DNA of 64,000 nt from Senimuribacter intestinalis (GTDB lineage: Bacteria > Bacillota > Clostridia > Peptostreptococcales > Anaerovoracaceae), in contig CALPCJ010000003.1 of NCBI GenBank assembly GCA_943192975.1, positions 1-64,000 of the forward strand, read 5' to 3'. Numbering within the stretch: the stretch's first letter is position 1; every line of letters begins with the position of its first letter. This document shows, piece after piece, positions 50,216 to 58,367 of the stretch. A program made the position numbers and the translations under genes. Under the pieces are notes generated by a model. It was not told the origin of the DNA. It did not search any database and saw only the letters and a program-made list of their open reading frames with translations.

Positions 50216-52590
50216 TTCACAATTTTATCAAGTACAGCCTCCGGCGTAATGGACTGCTCGTCAACCCTTATCCCCACCGCATTATATATGGCGTTTGCAA
50301 TGGCTGCTCCCGTTCCCGTAAAAGCGCCTTCTGCCATGCCAGCTGCACCATATCTGCCAAGTCCTTGCCATTCTTCTACCAAAATCGGTGTAATCTGCTT
50401 TGGAAAATCCGCCATGGTCATCATCTTGTAATCGATGTAGTTGTTATTGAGTATTGTTCCTGTTTCAAAGTCATAGTGCAGCTGCTCCATCAGCACCTCG
50501 CCTACGCCCATAGCCTGTCCGCTGATTTGATGACTTTCTGCTCCGGAAGCGTGCATAACACACCCCACATCGTTGACAACGACCATATCGACAACTTCTA
50601 CATTGCCCAGCTCTGTATCCACTTCAACTTCCACAAACCAGGCTCCGAAAGGAAGCCCCGCCTGTTCTCTCACGTTGTGTCTTGCATGATGAATATGAAT
50701 CGGCACACAATCTGTATGTAGCATAAACCACTCTACACCGACTCTGTTCTCCGGATTAGCTCGCTCATAGACTTCCCCGTGTTCAATGTCTAAAAGAGAA
50801 GGTTCTTTCTCCATGTATTCGCCGACTCTGCACAAAATTTCAGCTTTCAATTTCTCTGCAGCCTCTACCATTGCCTCGGCATAAAGGAAAGAAATTACAC
50901 TGTCGGTTGGCGCATTATCTCTTAATCCAAGCTCTGTATCGCCAAGAGGCGTCCACAAAATGTCCTCCGGTTTTACATCCAGATAGGCAAGATTTTCCGC
51001 ACAGGCAAAAACTGCGGCGCTGTTGCCTCCTGCACCAGTCTCTGAGGTTGGCGCTTGAATGATTACAGACATATCGGGATTTAATCGAATGCTGACTTCG
51101 TAAAACCCTCGTGTCAGCTCGTTTAATTCTGCGTGCCATTGATTCCAGATAGCTACTCCCTTGCCTCTTTTCTTGTACCCATCAATGAAAGGACCCTTGC
51201 CTGCCTTGTGGCGATTATCCCAGCCGATTGCCTCTGCGCCGAGGTCTAACACCTTGCAAATGCTGTGATTGGCTTCTCCCTGCCAGTTGACATCGTTACC
51301 ACAATTCATTTTTAAAATTTCCAGCACATCAATGCCCGTTTTTTCTGCCAGTTCATCAAGCAACGCCATGAAGGTCCAACATAGCTGCACATTACCAATG
51401 CCGCGTACCACGCCGCCCGGAATTCTGTTGGTGAACCAGGTATAGGAATGCATTCGGATATGGTTTACCGGCGCAAAGTCTCTGTCCAGCACTTCCCGTA
51501 CCAGAAACTCCACATTATGGTCGCAGGCTCCAATATATGCCCCCGTATTACCCTCGCAAATCATATCCAGCGCCAGCACCTTTCCTTCCTTGGTGCATCC
51601 GGCCTTTACTCTGTACCGATTTAGATTTCTTGTCTCATGGAATTCCTCATGGTTGGTCATCTTGTAGCGCACCGGTTTTCCTGCCCGCTTAGATAAGTAA
51701 GCTGTAATGATGAAAAAGATATCTTCTCCTGTATTCCATTTTCCCATATGTGCGCCGCTGTTTCCGTTTCTGACGCGGATTTTGTTAAGAGGCACGTGGG
51801 TGTAATCATGGAGAAACATTCTCGTCTGATCGGACATATAGTGGTTGGTCCATACATCCATCTTGTCCTCTCTCCAGTCGATGACACAGCCACGGTACTC
51901 CAAGCAGCCGTGAGTCGATACCCCACCATAGGTCTTGTCCACTTCTAAAATAAAGTCTGCAGCTTCCATATTTTTGTCCACATCTCCGCGACTGTAGTAA
52001 AGATCGTTTTCAATGCCATCTTCACTGTGGCGCAGCTGGTTTGTCGTCTCATCTAATTCCGGATGAATGATAACCGCATCTGCTTGTTTGGCTTCCTCCA
52101 TCTCATAAATAGCGGGCAAAATTTCCCACTTGATCTCCACCAGTTTTAGCGCCTCTTCAGCAATCTCCGGTGACTCCGCTGCAACTGCTACGCCCATATG
52201 GTCGCCAACCCAAAGTCCTGTTTCCGGCAAAAACTCCCGATCCCAATATCGCATGACGGTGTCAACATCCTTGGGCGTAATCGCAATATCTGTCCAGCAA
52301 TGGGTAGTTCTTCCTAATGCGCGAATTTCCGGATCGTCACATCGAAGCACTGCCCACACACCAGGCAAGGCCTCTGCTTTTTCCGTATTCATCTTAAGAA
52401 CCTTCGCATGTGGATAAGGACACTCTAAAATCTTTGCATAGAGCATTCCCGGCAGTTTTCCCTTCAAGGTAATATCGTCGAGATATTGGGTTTTCCCCAA
52501 AGTTTTCTCCTTAGCATCAATCTTTGGCCTGTATGTACCCATATAGCGTTTCTGTTCCCTTGGTACATAATGGGTTTTTACTTTCTCCAT
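50203..52590 (-). CDS. Molybdenum hydroxylase large (Mo-binding) subunit 2
   Basis: A 795-residue paralogue of the subunit at 47106, colinear over the full length, with the same active-site segments (HGCLEYRGC, QAPTSETGAGGNSAAVFACAENL, GAAGMAEGAFTGTGAAIANAI). Differences are spread rather than clustered, for example ANHSICKVLDLGAEAIGWDN against KNRSICRVLDEGAKIIGWKN. No 2Fe-2S or FAD gene belongs to this unit. It could assemble with the shared subunits to widen substrate range. It has its own sigma-54 promoter at 52626. Confidence 0.92.
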   Translation of the reverse strand: MEKVKTHYVPREQKRYMGTYRPKIDAKEKTLGKTQYLDDITLKGKLPGMLYAKILECPYPHAKVLKMNTEKAEALPGVWAVLRCDDPEIRALGRTTHCWTDIAITPKDVDTVMRYWDREFLPETGLWVGDHMGVAVAAESPEIAEEALKLVEIKWEILPAIYEMEEAKQADAVIIHPELDETTNQLRHSEDGIENDLYYSRGDVDKNMEAADFILEVDKTYGGVSTHGCLEYRGCVIDWREDKMDVWTNHYMSDQTRMFLHDYTHVPLNKIRVRNGNSGAHMGKWNTGEDIFFIITAYLSKRAGKPVRYKMTNHEEFHETRNLNRYRVKAGCTKEGKVLALDMICEGNTGAYIGACDHNVEFLVREVLDRDFAPVNHIRMHSYTWFTNRIPGGVVRGIGNVQLCWTFMALLDELAEKTGIDVLEILKMNCGNDVNWQGEANHSICKVLDLGAEAIGWDNRHKAGKGPFIDGYKKRGKGVAIWNQWHAELNELTRGFYEVSIRLNPDMSVIIQAPTSETGAGGNSAAVFACAENLAYLDVKPEDILWTPLGDTELGLRDNAPTDSVISFLYAEAMVEAAEKLKAEILCRVGEYMEKEPSLLDIEHGEVYERANPENRVGVEWFMLHTDCVPIHIHHARHNVREQAGLPFGAWFVEVEVDTELGNVEVVDMVVVNDVGCVMHASGAESHQISGQAMGVGEVLMEQLHYDFETGTILNNNYIDYKMMTMADFPKQITPILVEEWQGLGRYGAAGMAEGAFTGTGAAIANAIYNAVGIRVDEQSITPEAVLDKIVKLQK

Positions 52591-52625
52591 GACTTTCTAC
52601 TCCTTCCTCCATATATCTTTATATA

Positions 52626-52643
52626 AAGCAAAATATATGCCAG
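52626..52643 (-). promoter_or_regulatory. Sigma-54 promoter of Mo subunit 2
   Basis: On the minus strand TGGCATATATTTTGCTTT has GG (complement of 52640-52641) and GC (complement of 52628-52629) 10 bp apart. It lies 38 bp before the start at 52590. Confidence 0.88.
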
Positions 52644-52730
52644 TACTCTTCTGCGCAGCATAACTCTCTGTCCTGCTGTAAATTTCAATCCTTTCAACTA
52701 AATCATGTTCTCTCCAACGTTCCTTTTATT

Positions 52731-52746
52731 GTTTCAATTTCGATAT
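52731..52746. promoter_or_regulatory. Candidate activator site (UAS) a of Mo subunit 2
   Basis: GTTTC-AATTTC-GATAT: one perfect half-site and a degenerate partner, about 90 bp upstream of the -24. Confidence 0.4.
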
Positions 52747-52749
52747 ACA

Positions 52750-52765
52750 GTTTCATTATTGCAAC
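52750..52765. promoter_or_regulatory. Candidate activator site (UAS) b of Mo subunit 2
   Basis: GTTTC-ATTATT-GCAAC, one mismatch from the dyad, 19 bp from site a. A lone GAAAC half-site follows at 52774-52778. Confidence 0.5.
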
Positions 52766-52790
52766 CTTTTCTTGAAACATGTATCTAAAG

Positions 52791-52833
52791 AAATAACAGG
52801 GAGCACAACTTAAAATCATGCCACCTGTTATTT
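52791..52833 (-). terminator. Terminator of the transporter-amidohydrolase-TldD/TldE operon
   Basis: AAATAACAGG (52791-52800) pairs with CCTGTTATTT (52824-52833), directly after the TldE-like stop. The minus strand then reads T-rich. It isolates Mo subunit 2 from this operon. Confidence 0.65.
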
Positions 52834-52836
52834 TAT

Positions 52837-54132
52837 TTAGCCGTTTGAATTTGCTTTCATGTCAATTACCATGTAGTCGTGGGCCGATGCCGGCATCAAG
52901 GTATTCTTTGCAAGGCCTCGATAATCCTTACCGTACATATCCCAAATATTGGTATTGCACATCAGTTCCTGGGTTCTGCCTATAAACTCACCATTTTCAT
53001 ACACCATGCCAAATTGTATCGGAAGGGCGTAGCCTCCTATGTTGTTATAGGAACCTGCCAAAGAGAAGAACACATAGATTGCCCGCTCTTCTCCTACCAG
53101 GGTATCCAGTGCTTGGTGCTGACCAGTAATTGTCAGACCCACTGGACGGATTTCAGGAATTCCTGTGCCACCAATGCCGCCCAAACAAGGTACATTCTCC
53201 GGCTTAGCCTCTGCGCTTCCCGTATTTTCAAGCCCGTATTTCAGACTGACGCTTTTATCGGTGTACGGTCTTAAAAAAGTACCGTCTTTGACAAACTCTA
53301 CCACGCCGCCGTCGATGATGGTGCCCTCCGCGTCAAAGAAAGGTCTTCCGATATACTTTGCAGGGTCACTATACTGTATCAAGTTAAAATCCTTGCTGAA
53401 CACCTGCTTGCCCTGCTGCCCGCAAAGCAGCGAGCCGCCGGCACCATAATGCTGCCCGTTGAGTTCCCGTTCAAAACAGGTGTTGATGAATCCATAATAA
53501 ACGTTGAAGCAATCCGTTGTCGATATAATAATCGGATAAGTTTTTCCCTCTTCGACGGTGATTACATTCTCATAATTTGCAAGAACCCGCTCTGCATGGG
53601 CAAATATCTCATCAGGCTCGAAGGTTCTGCTTTTATACGGAATTGCGCCATCGCTGATGTTGATTCCATCACGCATTTTTAGATTGATTTCCCCTAAATA
53701 ATACCGGTCTTTGAAAGACAAATCCAATCCTTGGGTATTTTCAAGCTTATGCTCTTCTTCTACAATCCGAATAGAATTGCTGAAAATAATGCCCGGAAAT
53801 CTCTTTTTTAAGCGAATTACCAAATCCTCACACTGATTCTCGAACGCCTTATAATCCGGCTCTTTTTCTCCTTCTGTCATATCCATGTGACAAACTTTTT
53901 CTTCTTCCGGAGCCGGCTCATACGGCACTTGATAGCGGAGCATTTCCTCCGCCCCGCGAAACATCTTATCTTCGTCGCAGTCACTTTCAGTGTATTTCAG
54001 CCCAATTAAACCGTTGTCATAAACTCGAAAGCCTTTCTTCTTGCTCCTGCGCTTGCGAGTTGCGTCCAATCTCGAATTGAGGAATACAGCTGCATACTCA
54101 GTGCTGTTAATTTCATATTTTTCTCTGATCAT
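52837..54132 (-). CDS. TldE/PmbA-family protein
   Basis: A 431-residue protein of the TldD/PmbA (U62/M103) family without a clear metal-binding HExxxH, so the TldE-type partner. Start at 54132 has GGAGG seven nt upstream. Sequence markers are the C-terminal GIGGTGIPEIRPVGL.. and PIQFGMVYENGEFIGRTQELMCNTNIWDMYG, typical of this fold's beta domain. TldD/TldE form heterodimeric peptidases that trim unfolded peptides, known in RiPP maturation. A place in a catabolic sigma-54 operon is unusual. Confidence 0.8.
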   Translation of the reverse strand: MIREKYEINSTEYAAVFLNSRLDATRKRRSKKKGFRVYDNGLIGLKYTESDCDEDKMFRGAEEMLRYQVPYEPAPEEEKVCHMDMTEGEKEPDYKAFENQCEDLVIRLKKRFPGIIFSNSIRIVEEEHKLENTQGLDLSFKDRYYLGEINLKMRDGINISDGAIPYKSRTFEPDEIFAHAERVLANYENVITVEEGKTYPIIISTTDCFNVYYGFINTCFERELNGQHYGAGGSLLCGQQGKQVFSKDFNLIQYSDPAKYIGRPFFDAEGTIIDGGVVEFVKDGTFLRPYTDKSVSLKYGLENTGSAEAKPENVPCLGGIGGTGIPEIRPVGLTITGQHQALDTLVGEERAIYVFFSLAGSYNNIGGYALPIQFGMVYENGEFIGRTQELMCNTNIWDMYGKDYRGLAKNTLMPASAHDYMVIDMKANSNG

Positions 54133-54144
54133 TGCCATTCCTCC

Positions 54145-55485
54145 TTATACGACACTCATAGACTTAAATCTGACATACGGTCCGCCGTCAGAAGTTGCAA
54201 GTCCTAGCTGTGGCGGCTTACCGCAGCGAATATAGTATGCCGGCTTCAAAATAACCTCAGCCGTTCTGCCCTCGATGGCTGCCAGCGCATCTTTACATCT
54301 TGAAAAAATTAGTGATACAGCAACTGGTTTTGTAATCTTTCCATTTTCAATCAGGTAACATCTACCGGGCGCAATACTGAACACATCCATGCCTCCACCT
54401 GCGATATAGGTATCAGCAAAAATGCCCTTTTCGATTCCTTTGAATAAATCTTCCATAGGCATAGTGCCCGGATTAAGGTAAACCGTGGTCATTCTCACCA
54501 TAGGCTCCCATGTATAATCAATCGCTCTGGCATTTCCCGTCATCGGAAGATTTAGTTCAGCTGCTGCAGCAGCATTTGTCATTCTATCACCGACACAGCC
54601 TTCTTTTACAATAGCAGTTGGTCTCGACCTAGTTCCCTCATCATCAAAAGGCAAATAAATAGATGACTCAATTTCTCCATCATCCACAATGGAAATACCC
54701 CTATCACAAAACTCCTCGCCCATATTCCAAATCTTTTCCATACCTGGTGAATCTACGAAGAAATCGCCTTCACTTTTATGCCCCACACTTTCGTGGCAGA
54801 GAAGTCCGGTATTCTCTGGAGAAAATACTACAGGGTAGGCGCCTGGCTCTACACTGACACACTCGCGCACAAACTCTTCTGCCTTCTGAATGTGCTCCGT
54901 AATCTCTCTGTCCACACTTTCATCAAGGTCAGATAACCGATGTCCAAACTTTTCATAATTTTCTACAAGCACATTCTCTCCGCAAGCAAAAGTTCCGGAC
55001 AGTACCAGCGATAAAACCTCTTCATCGTAATAAAGATTTGCACCTTTGCTGGAATAAAACTCTCTCACATTGTGAATTAGAAGCAGCTGCGTTGTTAAAT
55101 CGGTCATCAAAGAACACTGAGATACGTACTGCTTTGGATATTTTGAAACCACTGCAATTTTCTCATCCAAAGACAGGTTTTGAAATCCGTCCTCATAAGA
55201 AAGCTTTCGATACTGATTTGCCTCCAGCTTCTTTATAATCGGGCTATCGTATACATTGGGATTTGGCGTAGCCTTTTCCGCCAGCACATCAATTTCCGTC
55301 TGAATGTTCTCTTTTCCGGTAAAGGAACTGTAGTACCAGCGATGACCGTCGTAAATGCGAAGGAATATACCTTCAACATCTTTCTCTTTTATTTCTGCCA
55401 AAACTTCTACGTCATAAGTCAGCTGGGTTTCACTGTAATTGTCAATTCTAATATCCGTATACAGATTTTCCGGAAACTTATACAT
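54145..55485 (-). CDS. TldD-family metallopeptidase
   Basis: A 446-residue TldD-type protein. The zinc site HESVGHKSEGD (HExxxH form) is in LLCHESVGHKSEGDFFVDSPG at about residue 240. The C-terminal beta domain (PTAIVKEGCVGDRMTNAAAAAELNLPMTGNAR) is conserved. It would be the catalytic half of a TldD/TldE pair with the next gene (6 nt apart). Its start overlaps the amidohydrolase gene by 8 nt. The natural substrate is unknown. Confidence 0.87.
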   Translation of the reverse strand: MYKFPENLYTDIRIDNYSETQLTYDVEVLAEIKEKDVEGIFLRIYDGHRWYYSSFTGKENIQTEIDVLAEKATPNPNVYDSPIIKKLEANQYRKLSYEDGFQNLSLDEKIAVVSKYPKQYVSQCSLMTDLTTQLLLIHNVREFYSSKGANLYYDEEVLSLVLSGTFACGENVLVENYEKFGHRLSDLDESVDREITEHIQKAEEFVRECVSVEPGAYPVVFSPENTGLLCHESVGHKSEGDFFVDSPGMEKIWNMGEEFCDRGISIVDDGEIESSIYLPFDDEGTRSRPTAIVKEGCVGDRMTNAAAAAELNLPMTGNARAIDYTWEPMVRMTTVYLNPGTMPMEDLFKGIEKGIFADTYIAGGGMDVFSIAPGRCYLIENGKITKPVAVSLIFSRCKDALAAIEGRTAEVILKPAYYIRCGKPPQLGLATSDGGPYVRFKSMSVV

Positions 55486-56665
55486 AGCGTTTTCCCCCTT
55501 TATAAACAGTAAACGGCTCTTTGATTACGCTGGGTTCATCGTAAATACATTTTTGCAAAATCAACAAATCAGCAGCTTTTCCAGGCTCTACGCTCCCGTG
55601 GCTGTCTTCTACGCCAATGAGCTGCGCCGCAACGCAAGTTGCACTTTTCACCGCCTGCACCGGACTCATACCCGCTTCAATCATATAGAGAAATTCATCT
55701 CTTGCACTGCCAAATTCATTAAACGGGGTACCCGCATCTGTACCCAGCGCAATTTTTACACCGGATTTTAAAGCCAGCTGAAAACTTGCCCTGTGCGCAT
55801 CCTTTGCCGTTTGTGCCTTTTCTACTAAATAGGCAGGCAGACTGTCCTTTTGTTTTAAAATCTCATAGACCGCAACCAAGGTCGGCACATAGAAAGTTCC
55901 CTTTTCCAGCATCCAGCCAATGACTTCCTCGTCCAGATAAAATCCATGCTCTACAGAATGAATACCTGCACGCACTGCATTTTTAATTCCTGCATTGCCC
56001 TGAGCGTGAGTCGCAGTCCGAACGCCTGCATGTTCTGCTTCTTCGATACCTGCTCTCAGCTCTTCATAGGTCAGCTGCGTTGATGTAGTTTTCACGCCTT
56101 TCGTCATCACGCCGCCAGTTGCCATCATTTTCAGATGACCTGCACCATCCTTTAAAAGCTGTCTGACGGCCTTTCTCATCTCATCAGGACTATCTACCTC
56201 TACGCCAAGCTGCCACCCGTGACCGCCAGTCATGCAAATCAGCTTACCACACGGCAAAATATCAGGTCCTGCAATCTGGTCTGCTTTCTTTGCTCTTGCA
56301 AGGTCAATATCGATATTCCGTGGATCTCCCATGCCTCTTACATAGGTGATTCCATTTTTTAGCAGCGCATCCATATGGTTGATTGCATCTATTGTCAGTG
56401 CTGCATCGCTTCTTGCCGCTATAACACCGGGATCAGGACAGAAAGGATCCATACAGAGATGTACATGACAATCTATCAGCCCCGGCATAATGGTCTTTTC
56501 AGTACAATTCACCCGCTCTGTGTCTTCTCCAAAGGAAAGCTGCCCGTGGGGGCAGACTTCCTTTATCATATCACCTTCGATATAGACATCGTAACCTTTA
56601 CGGCTCTCTCCTTCATATACGTCTATCACATTTGCATTTTCAAGTAAAATCTTATTCTCCATCAT
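55478..56665 (-). CDS. Metal-dependent amidohydrolase
   Basis: A 395-residue amidohydrolase-superfamily protein. Zinc-site motifs: DCHVHLCMDP (HXH) near residue 68, MMATGGVMTKG region with LKMMATGG for the bridging Lys, TATHAQGNAG and HSVEHGFYLD for two His, and ALGTDAGTPFNEFG for the Asp. It is closest to the imidazolonepropionase/Xaa-Pro dipeptidase-like cytosolic group. It would hydrolyse a cyclic amide, imide or dipeptide. It lies 16 nt after the transporter gene. Confidence 0.88.
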   Translation of the reverse strand: MMENKILLENANVIDVYEGESRKGYDVYIEGDMIKEVCPHGQLSFGEDTERVNCTEKTIMPGLIDCHVHLCMDPFCPDPGVIAARSDAALTIDAINHMDALLKNGITYVRGMGDPRNIDIDLARAKKADQIAGPDILPCGKLICMTGGHGWQLGVEVDSPDEMRKAVRQLLKDGAGHLKMMATGGVMTKGVKTTSTQLTYEELRAGIEEAEHAGVRTATHAQGNAGIKNAVRAGIHSVEHGFYLDEEVIGWMLEKGTFYVPTLVAVYEILKQKDSLPAYLVEKAQTAKDAHRASFQLALKSGVKIALGTDAGTPFNEFGSARDEFLYMIEAGMSPVQAVKSATCVAAQLIGVEDSHGSVEPGKAADLLILQKCIYDEPSVIKEPFTVYKGGKRYV

Positions 56666-56681
56666 AATTTCCCCTTTTCAA

Positions 56682-58082
56682 TTACAGCAGTTCCTTAAAT
56701 TCTTCTGTTGAATACGCAAGTCCAGCCTTTTTCTTTTCAAGGGCATCCTGCAACGCCGCGAAGTTCTTCTTCGTTACTGGATACTTATAAAGCGCTATGG
56801 TTGCTAAGATAAAGAATATCGTCGGAATCACAGTAATCACTGTGTTAAGTCCGGACAGTACTTCCGGAGTCTGTTCTGCCGCCATACCGTCATAGCCGAT
56901 AAAGGTAAGAGAAAGACCTGCAACCCACATTGCAAGGGCTCCGCCAGCTTTTTGGATAAAGGACATTAAGGCCACAATACTTCCTTCACGGCGTTTTCCA
57001 TTGACAAACTCATCTACTTCACAGCTGTCATAGGACAAGGTAACATAGTGTGCAACAAAACATCCGTTGCAGAGTACCAGCCCAACGATATAAATGTAGA
57101 AGGCAATTCTATTTTCCAAACTCATAAAGAAACAGATAATACCTACAATAACCTGAATTATGGCTACACCCATCAAAACTTCTCTCTTGCCTATACTGTT
57201 ACAAAGCTTATTGGCAAATGGGAGCATTACCATAATCGCTACACTGAATACTATCCAGAACAGACTCTGCTCCTCAGGAGTCAATCTTGCCAGATTATTC
57301 ATAACATAGACTAAATTGGTAGAAATTAGAAGCAGTCCAAACAAAGCAAGCATCATAGAAATTGTCAAAATTTTAAAAGTGCGAATCTTAAACAGTTCTT
57401 TAAAGGTTACCAGCAGGTTTTCTGTTTTCACATTTTCGGACTTCTGATAAGGCTGATCCCATCCTTTTGTGAAATAAACGCATACCGCACAAGTGATTAA
57501 AAGAATTGCCCCAGTAATCCATGCAGTATATTTCCAAGCGTCAGCTTCTTCTCCTCCATGGTTCAGGGTCCAGCTGAGTACCCACATCGGACCTGACGTA
57601 CACAAAATTAGAATCGCATTTTCTAAAATCATAACTACAGTTCTAAGGGTATTTCTTTCGTTATAATCGGTAGTAATCTCTGCTCCAAAAGCAAAGAATG
57701 GAATTACCCACATTGTGAGAGTCAGCCAAAAACCCAGTGCTGCCACAACATAGTATGCCATTTGTGCAATTCCTGTAAAGTTTACCGGTGTAAAAAGCAT
57801 AATTACAAATAATGCCAACGGAATAATCGCTCTGCACATATACGCCCTTCTTCTACCCATTGGGGACGTACAGTTATCCGACAATTTTCCCACAATTGGG
57901 TCTGTAATTGCATCCCACAGCACGCCGATTAAAGCAATCGTACCCGCTAACGCTGCAGGAGCTCCAGCCACGTCGGTCATAAAATATACGAAGTAAACAT
58001 TAAATAAGTTCAGTGGCATCGCTTCACCAAATCCGCCCATACTATAGGCGATCTTGGCTCTCAAAGGTAATTTCTTGTCCAT
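56682..58082 (-). CDS. GPH-family MFS cation symporter
   Basis: A 466-residue transporter with twelve hydrophobic segments, of the glycoside-pentoside-hexuronide:cation symporter group. It starts PLRAKIAYSMGGFGEAMPLN, with WDAITDPIVGKLSDNCTSPMGRRRAYM, the usual loop between helices 2 and 3. Though named for sugars, the group also carries other solutes; here neighbours suggest import of the substrate of the hydroxylase. It is first in an operon with a sigma-54 promoter and AAGGAGG. Confidence 0.9.
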   Translation of the reverse strand: MDKKLPLRAKIAYSMGGFGEAMPLNLFNVYFVYFMTDVAGAPAALAGTIALIGVLWDAITDPIVGKLSDNCTSPMGRRRAYMCRAIIPLALFVIMLFTPVNFTGIAQMAYYVVAALGFWLTLTMWVIPFFAFGAEITTDYNERNTLRTVVMILENAILILCTSGPMWVLSWTLNHGGEEADAWKYTAWITGAILLITCAVCVYFTKGWDQPYQKSENVKTENLLVTFKELFKIRTFKILTISMMLALFGLLLISTNLVYVMNNLARLTPEEQSLFWIVFSVAIMVMLPFANKLCNSIGKREVLMGVAIIQVIVGIICFFMSLENRIAFYIYIVGLVLCNGCFVAHYVTLSYDSCEVDEFVNGKRREGSIVALMSFIQKAGGALAMWVAGLSLTFIGYDGMAAEQTPEVLSGLNTVITVIPTIFFILATIALYKYPVTKKNFAALQDALEKKKAGLAYSTEEFKELL

Positions 58083-58144
58083 ATGTATCCTCCTTTTCCA
58101 TTATGGCACTGTGAACAGCCTTGTGCTGTCTTCTTTCATATATA

Positions 58145-58162
58145 AAGCAAGGAGTATGCCAA
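58145..58162 (-). promoter_or_regulatory. Sigma-54 promoter of the transporter operon
   Basis: On the minus strand TTGGCATACTCCTTGCTT has GG (complement of 58159-58160) and GC (complement of 58147-58148) exactly 10 bp apart, 65 bp before the start at 58082. Confidence 0.9.
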
Positions 58163-58256
58163 TGCGTTTTTTTCAAATCAGCCGCTTGAATCCCTTAATT
58201 TTTCAATGATTTTGAAAAAAACTTTCGGCATGTGCCTAATTTTCTCCAAGAACTGT

Positions 58257-58272
58257 GTTTCATGTTTGAAAC
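58257..58272. promoter_or_regulatory. Candidate activator site (UAS) between the transporter and the activator gene
   Basis: GTTTC-ATGTTT-GAAAC; with outer T and A it is a perfect 7-bp dyad (TGTTTCA..TGAAACA). It is about 97 bp upstream of the -24 of the transporter promoter and 37 bp before the -35 of the activator gene, so it could also mediate autoregulation. Confidence 0.65.
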
Positions 58273-58308
58273 ATTGCATTTTTTTAGTCCTAAAAAAGTA
58301 ACATTTCC

Positions 58309-58337
58309 TTGACAGGTCGCCGTACCAGTTTTATAAT
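58309..58337 (+). promoter_or_regulatory. Sigma-A promoter of the sigma-54 activator gene
   Basis: TTGACA (58309-58314), a 17-bp spacer and TATAAT (58332-58337): both hexamers perfect. The start codon is 31 bp downstream. Confidence 0.92.
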
Positions 58338-58367
58338 TCTACCATATCATAAATGGAGGAAAAATAC

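Noticed and set aside
58201..58217. TTTCA..TGAAA sequence as another activator site
   Set aside because: The half-sites are spaced differently from the GTTTC-N6-GAAAC dyads and lack the G and C, so it was not counted.
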